A stretch of 64,000 nt of DNA, taken from Omphiscola glabra (Eukaryota > Mollusca > Gastropoda > Lymnaeidae). Position numbers and translations under genes: made by a program. Below are positions 38,317 through 49,782 of the stretch, one piece after another (the stretch's first letter is position 1; each line of letters starts with the position of its first letter). A model generated the notes under the pieces. The model had not been told where the DNA came from. It saw only the letters and a program-made list of their open reading frames with translations, and ran no database searches. The DNA is taken from positions 18,135,813 to 18,199,812 of the forward strand of contig OZ024807.1 of NCBI GenBank assembly GCA_964017045.1, read 5' to 3'.

Positions 38317-38929
38317 AGTTGGAACCCTGCTCCAAATGTCGCATAAGAGATGGAATCGGTGGGCCGTCGAGCGTGAGCTCTTAATGCCCCCCCCCCGGCG
38401 CTCCCCCACACAAACCAGAGCACTGAAGGACTTAACCCGACTCCAGCCCGTGCGGGAGGGCGCCGGGAACCTCCCCCTTGACCTAGGGGAGGCCCGGTCG
38501 ACCGAGGACGCTGCGTTTAAAGCGTCCGCAGTTAACTCTCTGTGGGTCAGGACGGCTTTGCTTCCACTCCGGTGGTTTGGTGTTGCGTTACCAACCCCCA
38601 CCGCCCAGGGAGTCTTTCGGTCGGGACGTTGGTAGTGGCGGGACGAAACGGTTGCCTAGGGGCGGCTTTCTCACGGCCGCGTAGTTAAAATCATCGGCAT
38701 GGGTTTTGAGGGCCACCCAAGCCTCATACCCATTAACAGCAACTAGTAATCATGTTAGTGGCAGCTCCCGTTGCGTTGGGAGTCATGCGTTTGGCCGGGT
38801 TTTTTTAGCTTCGGGTGGACAAGTCCCCCCTACTAGTCTGCCACGCCGCGAAGAGGCAAAACCCCATGTGGACGCCCCCGAATTTCTTCGAGGACGCGGT
38901 CGCTTACGCAACCCAGTTGGAACCCTGCT
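38317..38929. mobile_element. GC-rich insert bounded by 15-bp direct repeats
   Basis: AGTTGGAACCCTGCT occurs at 38317-38331 and again at 38915-38929 in the same orientation. The 580 bp between them are strikingly GC-rich against the AT-rich surroundings, with an abrupt change at both ends. A poly-T tract precedes the left repeat. It could be the 5' part of a retroelement, a solo long terminal repeat or an insert flanked by a long target duplication. I do not recognise the family. Open frames on both strands are of the kind expected in GC-rich sequence. Confidence 0.55.
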
Positions 38930-39349
38930 GTGGGGGTCTAATATATACAATAATTAAGGATTAAAAAAATACAACGGAATTATACACTTTAATAACCACA
39001 AATTGCGTTCAATAGGACAGTCAATATTTTTTTCTGCTTCATGTTTTATTCCTAACGGTATTTAAAAAAAAAAAAAAAAAAAGTTTAGACCTACTGTTCA
39101 TGTTTCCAGCTTTTGTTAACGTTGGGGGTAAATCACAAACAATAACAACAGAACTGCTCCAGCTCACAATCTTACGTTTCTAAATGCGCCATTTCAAGCT
39201 GATCATAAAAGTGATGATAGTTATGCCTGCCTCAAGTCCCCGGACGTGATTGAAACCAATTAGGAGGCAATGGGGTTGATCAGTGATCCTCAAAGTGGTG
39301 TTTAGCGAATATTGCAGGCACCTGTTTTGTTTTCTTTTTCTACAATATG

Positions 39350-39741
39350 CTTGGTTAACAACCGAATGGTGGCTCATCTCATATCAGCCGTGGTTGATAA
39401 CTGGATGGTAGCTCTTCTTATGGCAGACATGGTTGATAACTGAATATTAGCTCTTCTCACATCAACCATGGGTGATAACTAAATATTAGCTCTTCTCATA
39501 TCAGCCATGGATGATAACTGAATATTAGCTCTTCTCATATCAGCCATGGTTGATAACTAAATATTAGCTCATCTCATATCAGCAATGGTTGATAACTAAA
39601 TATTAGCTCTTCTCATATCAGCCATGGATGATAACTGAATATTAGCTCTTCTCATATCAGCCATGGTTGATAACTGAATATTAGCTTTTCTCATATCAGC
39701 CATGGTTGATAACTGAATATTAGCTCTTCTCATATCAGCAA
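39350..39741 (+). repeat. 39-bp minisatellite, about ten copies
   Basis: The unit contains GTTGATAACTGAATATTAGC and TCTTCTCATATCAGCCATG. Because 39 is divisible by three, a minus-strand open frame runs through several copies as a 13-residue repeat; there is no other sign of coding. Confidence 0.9.
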
Positions 39742-41005
39742 TGTTTTTAAAAAAAATTAAGTTTTTATGTGAGTTTGGTAGGGTAGAGTTGTATGCTGGT
39801 ATTGTTGGGATGTTTAAAGCCCCTAGCACAGCGGTTCTCAACCTGATTTTTAAAAAAGTCTTTATTTATTAAATCCCCAATGACTTTTCTCAGTTAATAT
39901 AATAATAATAAACAATCTTCCCCAGCTGTTTGAACTATTAAAAAAAAGTATTTTAAGATGATAATCCAGTAGAAAGAATATAATATATATTTAAACAACG
40001 AATAAAAAAAAATGGAGTATTTCGATTATCTTGTAAATGCCATTTTTGGTAGTAGTTAAAAAAAATTATATGGAATTGGTAAAAAAATTGTTTTCAAGTA
40101 TAATATCGAAGAGGCAAGTTGTAATGATCTGAAGCAAATTATAGTAGTCTAAATTTCTTAATTAACATTTAAATCAACTGAATATTGAGAGTTGAAACTT
40201 TAATAATTTATACGAAAAAAAATCACACATTAATAAATATATGAGTCTTTTGTAAACAATTCTTGACTTCTAAACAATTATATCGGTTACATATGATTTA
40301 TAAATAAATACCAATTTTGAAAACCCATAAAGATATATTCTATAGCCTTTTGTACAGAAAAGCTTTTTTTCTTTTTGACTTTGGTGAAACTTGGAAATAT
40401 TTTGAAATAAACGTATGTTTTTGTTTTTTTCTTTTTCGTTCAAAATGTAAAACTATTTTAGCATTTCTTTTTTGGGATGGATACCTTTTTTGGAAGGAAG
40501 TCTTTTTTCTTAATTTTACAAATATTTTGTAGTAAATTCATTATTTTTATGTAGTTGATCGCAAAAATGTTTTAAAATAATAACTTTAAAAATACATTAC
40601 TTTTCAATTTTAAAAAAATGTTTGCATACCACACTTAGTCAAGCAGAGACGTCACTTGTACGATGGCTCTTATGTCAAATGACACATAAAATCTTAACTA
40701 GCATTTCTCCCGTTGCTCTACAGTTAAGTGTTTAATGATGCGAAACTAAATTTAACTACGGTATTTAAAAAAAAAAATGCATTCTTGCATTTTGAATTTA
40801 TCAAAAAATTTCCGGGGCCTATAAAGTTGTAAGGGGCGAGTCTAAGCTAAGGAGTATCTCTCGATAAAAAACATACTCTAAGGGATCCCAATTGGACTCA
40901 ATTTATTTAATATTATGCTGGTGGAAGAGTTAGTGATGTCCTGTTATTATCGTTATTTCTAGCGCTTCCCACCCAAATGTCTGAAATGTTTACATCAGTG
41001 GCGCT
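39742..41005. other. very AT-rich stretch; one solitary hAT end
   Basis: CAGCGGTTCTCAACCTG at 39829 is a perfect hAT/SPIN-type end, but the sequence after it does not continue the element and no second end is present. The rest is A/T homopolymer-rich with no gene. Confidence 0.45.
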
Positions 41006-42190
41006 TCATCCCATTTAGGGCCCTGGCCTGCTCCACCCCATTCTTCCATTGGGATCGATCCATCGCTTTACACCTCCATGTGCGAACCCCAACCTTTGTA
41101 AGCCCTTCTCTACATCGTCAATCCATCTCAGTCTTGGTCGACCGGTGAGCCGTCTGCCCCTAGGTTTCTGCCTGTAGATCGTTTGTGTTGCTCCAGAATC
41201 CGGCATCCTTTCAATGTGTCCTGCCTAGGGCAGTCTGCCTTTTTTTTATATTGTTGTGACTATGGATGGGTATTTGTACAATTGATATAGCTCTTAGTTT
41301 GTACGGATTCCCAAAACAAAATTGTCTATCATCGGGTCATATATTTAGCAGGTTCTCTGCTTTTCTGGTAGGTACCAAGTCTCACTACTGGTCTTGTGAC
41401 AGTGGTGTATACTTCCTTCTTTGTTCCCTTATCGAGATTTTTGCTTTGAAGTACCTTTTGTAAATTGAAATAAGAACGGTTTCATGCTGTTATTCTTTCT
41501 TGTACATCCGATTTTATTTCCTCTTGCTTATTTATAGTCACCCCTAGATATTTGAAAGTAGCTACCCTCTCAAAGGCGTAGATGTTCATATTGATGAAGT
41601 CATCAGTGCGTATTTCCTGACATTATCATAAATATTGCCTTCGCTTTATTTACATCAAGACCAGCTTTGACCGTCACATCTTCAAGTTCCCTGAAAGTTT
41701 TAATTATATCATCAATGCTGTTTCTACCAAGTAGCGCTATATCGTCTGTGTAGGCCAGGTATTGCAGTGGCTGGCTTTATAAAGTTCCTTATGGTTGTTC
41801 TGTACCACCTCTCAGATGCTCACACGTATGTTTCTAATGCTTTTTTCTAAAGTGATGTTGAAAATGATACACGGATTTCCTTGTCTGAGGCCCAGATTGA
41901 TTGGGAACTCCCTCAAGTACTCCCTCTGTAATTTGATTCTACTTTTGTAGTTATCCATCGTCATATGTATAAGTCGGGTAAGTTTGTTAAGGACTCCAAG
42001 TTCTAGCACAGCATCGTTCATGTATTTCCTGTCTATGCTATCATAACCTGATTTATAGTCCACATATAGTTGGTGTATGTTGATGTATTCTTAGCATTTT
42101 CTACGAGACATCTAACAGTAAATATATGAACGTTTGAAATGCTCCTTCACACATTGTCTTAAAGATACATTGAATACAGTGCATGATACC
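41006..42190 (-). pseudogene. decayed non-LTR retrotransposon reverse transcriptase
   Basis: On the minus strand, from right to left, the fragments are in family order. DYKSGYDSIDRKYM (42061 downward) and LGLRQGNPCIIFN are the fingers and QG regions. YTDD (codons at 41752-41741), in place of YADD, is the catalytic loop, followed by IALLGRN. VATFKYLGVTIN lies further down. A C-terminal tail RGRRLTGRPRLRWIDDVEKG lies at 41206-41015. Stops and frame changes separate the pieces, including a TGA before the YTDD segment. The element is inactive and 5'-truncated. Clade not assigned. Confidence 0.75.
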
Positions 42191-44980
42191 CTCACTAGGT
42201 AACTCTTGTTACCAGTGAAATATCCGCATCAACACCAGGCACAGACACATTGCAAATCCCATCTACATTCATAGGAGCCATAATGATCAATACATTGATC
42301 GTGGGCCCTTAATAGACAGAAAAAGAAGAAGAAAAATTTTGACCACAATGCATCACTGAATTTTGAATTTATTATTTTTAAATTAAGGTGACCCCTGCCT
42401 TCACTTTTGCTCAAACTCTTCGGATTCCTCAATTTCTGCTACCCCCCCCCCCCCTTTTTTTCCTTGACGTCGATCAATGGGACTAACGGGTTGAATCTAA
42501 TCTTTTTTTAAATGATTTTCTTCGGCACACCACAACCAAAATGAATTTAGTTTGTGTCTGGCACTGGTCGGCATAATGCCTCCCCTGACGCTTGAAAAAT
42601 TATTTCCCCCGATCAAATGAAAGTCTTATTAAAACATTCGAATCATGTATACTCCAAAATGCACCTTTTGATTGTTAAACAATCACACATTTTCTGCTGC
42701 CCTACTTCCCGATAAAAATTACTTGCCATGACAGCCAAATTTGGTGCTGATATATACACTGCCAAGCGGCGTGCCAAGTGTTAGCGCCACCCTAGGTGGG
42801 TTAACTTTTTTGCCACGCTACCTTTCTCGATAGAAACTTTGCAGATGTCCGAAAATCCCGCCGCTCTATCTAAAGAAAAAATGACGCCTGGGAAGACCAA
42901 ATGTTCGCCCCCCCCCCCCACTTCTACGTCACTGACGTGAGTCTTTGATGACAGGAAACAAGATTCATTTTTACACCCCCCCCCCCCCGGCTAAACTCTG
43001 AAACCTATTATTTTCATCCATTAACACTATAGCCCATTAGATGCCCCCACTAGTCTGGCGCCCGGGGACATATGTCCCATCTGCCACCCCTTAGCTACGC
43101 CTCTGGCCACTGAAAAACTGGCACTGCCCCCCGAGCGTCAAAAGTGCCCCCTCGGGGGAAAATTTCTGAAAGAAACACTGGAACTGAGTCGCTTTTGTCA
43201 CAGATGTGGGTCAGTGTGGTACCGCAAATGTGTAGCAACTGACAACGGTTTAAGCAATAGACATTGATGCCGTGTAGTAACGTCTACGGAATTATGGGAA
43301 AACGCCAGGCTCATAACATATGGGCGTCCGTACCACATACGTCACCCAAAAGAGAAATCCAGACTGCAACTGAAATATATTCATACACTTTGGTAGGATA
43401 TCGTGATGGCGAGGTAATCATGATGACATATTTAGGCAGCAGAGCATGTACACGGAAGGTCCATAGCAAGAATTATGTGTTCTGTTCCCACGATGTTCCC
43501 ATGATGTTCCCGTGACTTTGAAACGCTCACCTAAATATGTTCCTCCACTTTCACATTTTGTACATCTCCCTACCTGTACGTACAAAAAAATCATGTCAGT
43601 CTGACACGACTGTATGAAAAGATTTAGCATACATTTCAAATAAAGGTCAAGACCGTAGAGCGGAAAAATGTGTGATCTCATACAAGACTCCCGCAATCCA
43701 CCTACTCCATCCAGCCACCAAGAAATACATACATAAGCAATAGATTTAATAGCAAAAAATTAGAGGAACGCCGTTCCCATAGGTGTAAAAAAACAACATT
43801 CGGGTTAAAACAGGTTTTTATAAAACGAAAACCAGTTAGCCATAAAAATAACGGCTTTAACATCCCTAATCAGAAACGTGCTGCACGATGTTTCAAATTT
43901 GGTCAAAACATCCAAAATTTTAATTTAGAAAAATAATAATCTACATCCAGACCTAACGGCCATTTCTGACATCCAGATTTGACTTAGATCTATAAGTAGG
44001 TGATCCAAATGCAAAACTTCTGGGTAACAACGACACTGTTTGAGAGCCTTTAACGTAACGGGCTGTGGAAAACGGTACACTTCCTTCAATTTACAATAAA
44101 GGCAAAAGGCCATCAACCAGCTTTTCTTTTTTTTTTTTTTTCTTTTTCCCCCAAGGCATTGTGTTGTGACCTAGATACTCGTTTGCTGAACTTTCTGTTC
44201 AAATGTGTATTTCGTTAAAAGCCTGCATTGAACGTGTTGCGTAAGCTGTCGAAGTTTGGAACATACCAAGTTTCTATTGTAGTACGTTTATTGACCTTTT
44301 CTTTCTTTAAATTTTTAAAGTCCCAAGATTTAGAAATTAGAATTATCATGATACTGATACTGGTACCTTTAACTATCTAAATTATTCTTTTTTTTCCTTG
44401 CAAATCCAGGTTACAATAATTGATTTAAAAAGAACATTAATTTTGAAATAAGTTTAAAATTGTAAATCAAATAAAGAATTTTAAAAAAAAACAAATAAAG
44501 TAAATTTATAAATAAAAATTCGAAAATTAAAATAAAAGGCGTACGCGACGATTGTATGAGAAAGTAAAACAAAAGCTGTCAGAAATGTATATTTAAGAAA
44601 TCTTGGGTTTGGTTGTAGTTATATTGAACAGTCTACGAAATCTTGGGTCTGGTAGTAGTTATATTTAAAAGTTAAAGACAACATCTTGTTATTAATCAGG
44701 ATATTGATTGACTTTCTTATCTATGTAAAACGAAAGTATGCTCTGGTAGTAGGTCAGGTCAGGTCAGAAATCCAAATGCGTGGGGCAGCGTCTCATTGTG
44801 GAACGGGCCAACTGGGTCGGTTACAAGGGCAGCTGTTATCGTGAGTAGTGTGCACCCACGAGATGTCGAGACATGCATTAGGTTAGCTCATTCCACCGAT
44901 TCGGCTAACAGTCAGACATCTGCCGCCAAACCATGCAGACTGTTACACTACATGCCCGGCTGTTGATGATATTGATTTTA
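42191..44980. other. intergenic transposon debris, then AT-rich TLR upstream sequence
   Basis: 42440-43160 contains several poly-C runs and wording typical of the CAGNGGCGTA class in reverse (CTTAGCTACGCCTCTGG at 43091). From 43200 to 44700 nothing is recognised. 44745-44770 has a short GGTCA triplication. Confidence 0.35.
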
Positions 44981-44995
44981 ATGTTATTTTCTGGT

Positions 44996-45003
44996 TATAA
45001 ATA
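44996..45003 (+). promoter_or_regulatory. candidate TATA box for the TLR gene
   Basis: TATAAATA at 44996-45003. About 30 bp downstream begins a GC-balanced stretch ending in a good donor, CTGTGAG|GTATGT, at 45139/45140. An acceptor TTTTTACAG ends at 45703, 27 bp before the TLR start codon. Together these suggest a first non-coding exon of about 45025-45139. Inference only. Confidence 0.35.
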
Positions 45004-45730
45004 GACGTGCGTGGGTGAATGTTGTGATTTCCCCACCAACAAGTCGCCGAGGTCTGGATTTGATAGACCGTTGACAACGGTGTTGTGCGGTCATGCATTG
45101 CAAGGTGCAGTAATCGCCGTGTGTTCCGATAACTGTGAGGTATGTGCATGTTTTCTGTGGAGTGATACATTTAGAATTAAAGAGAAATGTGTTAAGGCTT
45201 TGTGACTCTGCTATATAAAAACCTTAACGCTACAGACACGAATAAATGACATGATTTGTGTTTTACAAGCGTTGCAATATTGTTTTTTTTTAAAATATAT
45301 ATACACATATATATTTATACATTTATTTTCACAGAGGACTATACTATCGTCTTTTAAGTGAATAAATCCAAAGTGTCCTATACAGAAAACAAGAAGGACA
45401 ACAGATTTTCCAAATACCATGACCTTGACCTGTATGAATACTTGTAAGTGGAGCTTAAGGCCAAGATAAGGACTGCACGGGACAGTGTGACGGTAGTTTT
45501 TCATTATTTGTTTTTAATTCGACTCACCTGGTTGGACTTGTTTGTGGCTACCAAGTTTGACAAAAGTTGATTTTTTTTCCTTTCTTCTTGGAGAATCTCA
45601 AGTGAACTTATATAAATACAATTGAAGAAATTTTTCAAAGCTCACAGCAGGACTTCGGTTTCATTATATTTAATATTATCAATTGCTAAGACGATTTTTA
45701 CAGCAATTTTCAACCCCCCCCCCCCCCAAA

Positions 45731-48700
45731 ATGATTACTAACGTGATCATCGTTATTTGCATTGTGTCCATTCCAACATTTTTGTTCGAAGGAGCTACTG
45801 GACAGTCACACCAATCCAAGATTGTTGTCATGAATAGTGGTGGAACAGGAGGTGGGTCGGACGTTGCTACACCATTCAACAACAGGTTTAACACATTCCA
45901 GCAAGTCATGGACAGTTTAAGTGAGGATGAATCTGACAATGGTGAAAAGGATATTGAAAAAATTCAAGTGGAACCACCGCTGCAGACAATGCGGTTTAGT
46001 GCAAGGGATCCCATTCAAACAGCGTACGCAAAACAGGATTCTGGGGATATCCCGAAGGATCCAGATTTTTATACGGAGTATGCCAAAGATTCATCTATGC
46101 TCCACGAAACGTCCTCTGCTATAATAAAAAGACTTTGCAATGTGAGTTCAAAGAAGAAGACTCCGTGCGCAAAAAATTTATGTCAGTGCGTGGGCGATCT
46201 TGCCGACTGTTCGGGAAAACCATCTGCACCAAACATTGGCTACGCACCGAAGCTGCCGGAAAACATCAAATGCATATTTCTGGCTAACAATGAAATCAAA
46301 TCTTTGATTGAAAGCTTTTTCGCGAACGTTTCCGATTTTCTCGTGGTTGACTTGAGTGGCAATTATTTGAAGACTATTTCCAACAAGACATTCGAAAGAT
46401 TAACCAACCTTCAATACCTTATCCTAAACAATATGAAAGGTTTTATAAATTATAAAATGCTACGCAGTGTGCTCAACAAACCGCCCAAACTGCGCCTTGA
46501 TCTCATGGGGAACGGGTTGACAGAGGTTCCAGCTGATTATTTCTCTAATTACCGAAACATAACAATGGCTCAGATTTACATGGATTTCAACCACTTCCCT
46601 GATCTGAACCTACGAGAGTTCTCCAAACTCAAAAAACTCAGTTTCCTCAGTTTCGCCAACTGTAGCGTAACTTCGGTGACGTCAGCTTTAATGCCACGGC
46701 TGACGGGGCTAAACTTAAAAAATAACTTCATCACTACTTTTCCCAAAACCTGTGGCGAAAAACCGACCGGGTCGGATGTTGGTGATAGTATCAAGAAAAT
46801 GGCCAACATGACGAAGATCACATTATTTCCATATCTTTCACAACTTTTGGACTTGTCTTCGAACTTAATCACCACACTTCCTACATGGGACCAGTTTTGC
46901 CTGCCCAAACTGCTCACCCTGAACCTCGATCTGAACAACTTCACGAAGATTCCAGAGAAAACGTTCACCTCGCTCACGTCTCTCAGGCTCCTTAGCCTCA
47001 TAAGATCCCTGTCTCCCATCACGAGCATAGGAGCCGCGGCCTTCGGGATGCCGAACATGACGACGTTGCTTCTGAATAAGGACGGCATCGACTTCAGCAA
47101 CCCAAACGTCAGCACGGCAATGTTCGAAGGCGCTTCCAAATTCTCGCTTTTATCTTTGAAAGATAACCACTTTGGAAACATTTCGGAAGCGTCCATTGAA
47201 GAGCTGTTCTGGCACATGCGAGGTTTACGAAATCTTTACATCAGTTTCTGCGGCCTGAAACAGATCCCCGTGCAGGCGCTCTCTCAGCTGTCCCACCTGC
47301 AGAAGATCATACTGTCCGGTAACGACATCGTTGAGATACCGCCGAAAGCCTTCGACAGTCTGAAGGAGCTGGAGCGATTATCCCTTGATGCGAATCACAT
47401 TTCTTGCGTCCGGGAGAGCTCGTTCTCCAACGAGACCATATCCAGGCTGAAGGAGATTGACCTGAGCAAAAATAACTTCCTCTGCAACTGCGACCTGCTG
47501 TGGTTTCAGTCGTGGATGAGAGAGGCGCCGCCGAAGTACTTCGCCAACTGGAAGCTCTATCGCTGTTCTGACCGCCCGAGTGTCGCCGTCCAAGACTTCG
47601 AGCAGAGCCTACAAGCCTGTCTACTGGGCCAAACGGCGAAAATCCTGTTAGCGGTTGTGACTGCTGTTCTCATCGTGCTTTTTGTAGGATTTGCGATTGG
47701 ATTCCGCTACAGGTGGGACATCAGGCTCTGGATCTACGAGAAGAGGACTCTGGCACGTGGTATGGGCTTCATGACGCCGGAAGGAGCGGATCCATACGAT
47801 CTATTTATAGTACACTGTAACGATGACGCGGAGTGGGTAGAGAAAGATCTGGTCAGCGTCATAGAGGTAGGACATTTTTTCATAATTATGATTTCTTCTT
47901 TTAAGATTGGGATTTTTATAGCTTACACGCCTGGAATGAATTTGGTCCTAAGTTACATGACATCTCACACAAGAATATGATGGATATTATATTGAGATGA
48001 GGTAGAGTTTTAGAAAGTAAACAGGAAGTCTACTTTCTGTTATTTACTCCATCAGAACATCTTCATCAGTAACATAATAAAAACAATGACGTGTTGACGT
48101 ATTTCCCTTGAAGACCCCATCATGGCGTACATAACAAGAACACCCCCGTTACTGACATAAGTAACTAGAACAATCCATCGGTGACGTTATTTCAATAAAA
48201 AAATCCCTTCATTGTTGAAGTATGCATATTTTTAAAAAGAAGTTAATTTCGATAATTCAACTGTTTTGATATGTGACAGAATCGTTGGAAGCTGAAGGCC
48301 TGCTTACACAGCAGGGATTTCCTGGCAGGCGGTCACATCATCCAGAACATCATTGATTCCATGAACAGGAGCAAACTCATCATTGTGGTCGTCAGCGCCA
48401 ACTTCGCCCGCAGCAGATGGTGCAATTTTGAGCTACAGCTTTGTCAGTCGTAAGTACACCTCATTTACAATATTATTATTTTATACGTTCTAGCGTGCGG
48501 TAAAATATCTTTTGTTGTCATACTTGCCATCAATCACGTATAGCTTTTTAATTATTTTGAGAAAGTTTAATGAATCTGAGCAGTGACGTCATGAGGTGGT
48601 TGGGAGGCATCTAGTGTTGAGATTGTGCATCTTGTGGAACCATCAGAAGTATTAACCTAAACTGACTATAAATGGGCTCATATTTCTAATGAGTCTTATG

Positions 48701-49364
48701 AGGTGTGCAATGGGTGGCTGGAAAACATGAGTTATCGTACTGGGTGACACTTTCCCTTCTGACGTCACTGTGCAATCTCCCTCGTCTTATTCTTTACAAC
48801 AGATGGTCTCAACATGTGGGTCGCGAACCCTTTGGGGTTCGAACGACCCTTTCCCAGGGGTCGCCTAAGACCATCGGAAAGCACATATCCTCTACAGTTA
48901 TGAAGCAGAAACGAAAATAGTTTTGTGGCTGGGGGTCGCCACAACATGTGGAACTGTAGTAAAGGGCCGCAGCAGTAAGAAAGGTTCAGAACCACTGCTT
49001 TACAAGCTTATTTCAGTATTTGATATAACTTAAATATCTTTCATTGCTATTATGCTTATTCTCATGATTAAACAAACTGTAACTCATCGACACCAACAGG
49101 CATGTTATAGAAAATGACCTTGGGATACTGGCCGTCAAGTTAGATGAGATCGAGACTCGCGACATGAGCGCTGCTCTGCTGGCCCTATATAGAACGTCTT
49201 GCTTCCTGGAATGGCCGGCTTTGGACTCCAATGACAGGGACCAGGTCTACTGGAGGCATGTGAAGACTTTCTGGTCGCGCTTAAGGAAAAGTTTGAGTGA
49301 GTTGATCAAAGACAAGCAGGAGCAGACGAGCGTCATGGTTGTGGATGATGCTGGAAGACATTGA
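45731..49364 (+). CDS. Toll-like receptor, single cysteine-cluster type, complete, three coding exons
   Basis: Exons 45731-47866, 48280-48449 and 49100-49364 (856 residues; GT-AG introns of 413 and 650 bp). The frame is open from 45683, but the first ATG is at 45731 and it opens a signal peptide (MITNVIIVICIVSIPTFLFE). Order: signal 1-24; hydrophilic acidic extension to about 130; N-terminal Cys cluster 136-160; leucine-rich repeats about 178-580; C-terminal cap with C585, C587, C612, C630; membrane helix about 636-658; TIR domain 688 to about 835. TIR landmarks: YDLFIVHCNDDAEWVEKDL (box 1), RDFLAGG at 724-730 (box 2), FW at 826-827 (box 3). Such receptors sense microbial ligands or cytokine-like ligands outside the cell and recruit MyD88-type adaptors. 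The usual BB-loop proline is Ala728. The ligand cannot be inferred. Confidence 0.95.
48800..48997. mobile_element. SPIN-like hAT miniature transposon in TLR intron 2 (198 bp)
   Basis: It starts CAGATGGTCTCAACATGTGG and ends AAGGTTCAGAACCACTG. It contains GGGGTCGCCTAAGACCATCG and CTACAGTTATGAAGCAG. A perfect 8-bp duplication, CTTTACAA, flanks it (48792-48799 and 48998-49005) and fits the hAT preference nTnnnnAn. The length equals that of the copy at 32835. It lies 350 bp after the exon 2 donor and does not touch splice signals. Confidence 0.85.
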
Positions 49365-49776
49365 GGCACGGACTGGACATGTGTGTGTGTGGGTGTGTAT
49401 TTATATGTTCAAGTAACTCAAACAGGAAACTGAATGTATAGGGCTGCAAGAATGCTTTCTGCGACGGTTTGGTGTGTGGGTCACGCTCTGTTTATCCATT
49501 GGCTTATGTGGGCAAAGTAGCCAGGCTCTTCTACCTGAAACAGGAAGTGGTACCAAGAGCACTTAAACCTTTATTCAACAGCATTCGGCCATACAGCTAC
49601 ACTACTAGAAGCAGGTTTCTAAGACTAAAGATAACACATTATGTTGTGTTTTAAAAATATGTGGTACAACTTAAAGAATTATAAAGGAGGCAGAAACATA
49701 ACTACAGTCACATACAATATTTTTAAATATGCCTTTTGAAAAAAGAAAGAATGAACATGGTTATATAAAATTGTGA

Positions 49777-49782
49777 AATAAA
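49777..49782 (+). terminator. candidate TLR polyadenylation signal AATAAA
   Basis: First canonical AATAAA downstream of the TLR stop codon (413 bp after it), in AT-rich sequence. No transcript evidence. Confidence 0.45.

Noticed and set aside
38148..38957. Several 80-100-codon frames on both strands
   Set aside because: They come from the GC-rich insert, where stops are rare in all frames; none has a recognisable domain or splice context.
39596..39841. 81-codon frame with a 13-residue repeat
   Set aside because: It is a by-product of the 39-bp minisatellite, whose period is divisible by three.
45027..45037. NF-kB-like site near the presumed TLR start
   Set aside because: GGGGAAATCAC on the minus strand misses two positions of the GGGRNNYYCC consensus; too weak to report.
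45683..45730. Longer TLR N-terminus starting at 45683
   Set aside because: The codon at 45683 is TTG, the extension includes a poly-proline encoded by the C-run, and the ATG at 45731 opens a proper signal peptide.
46576..47217. 213-codon open frame on the minus strand
   Set aside because: It lies wholly antisense to the TLR leucine-rich repeats; its Leu/Ser-rich composition is the shadow of the real frame.
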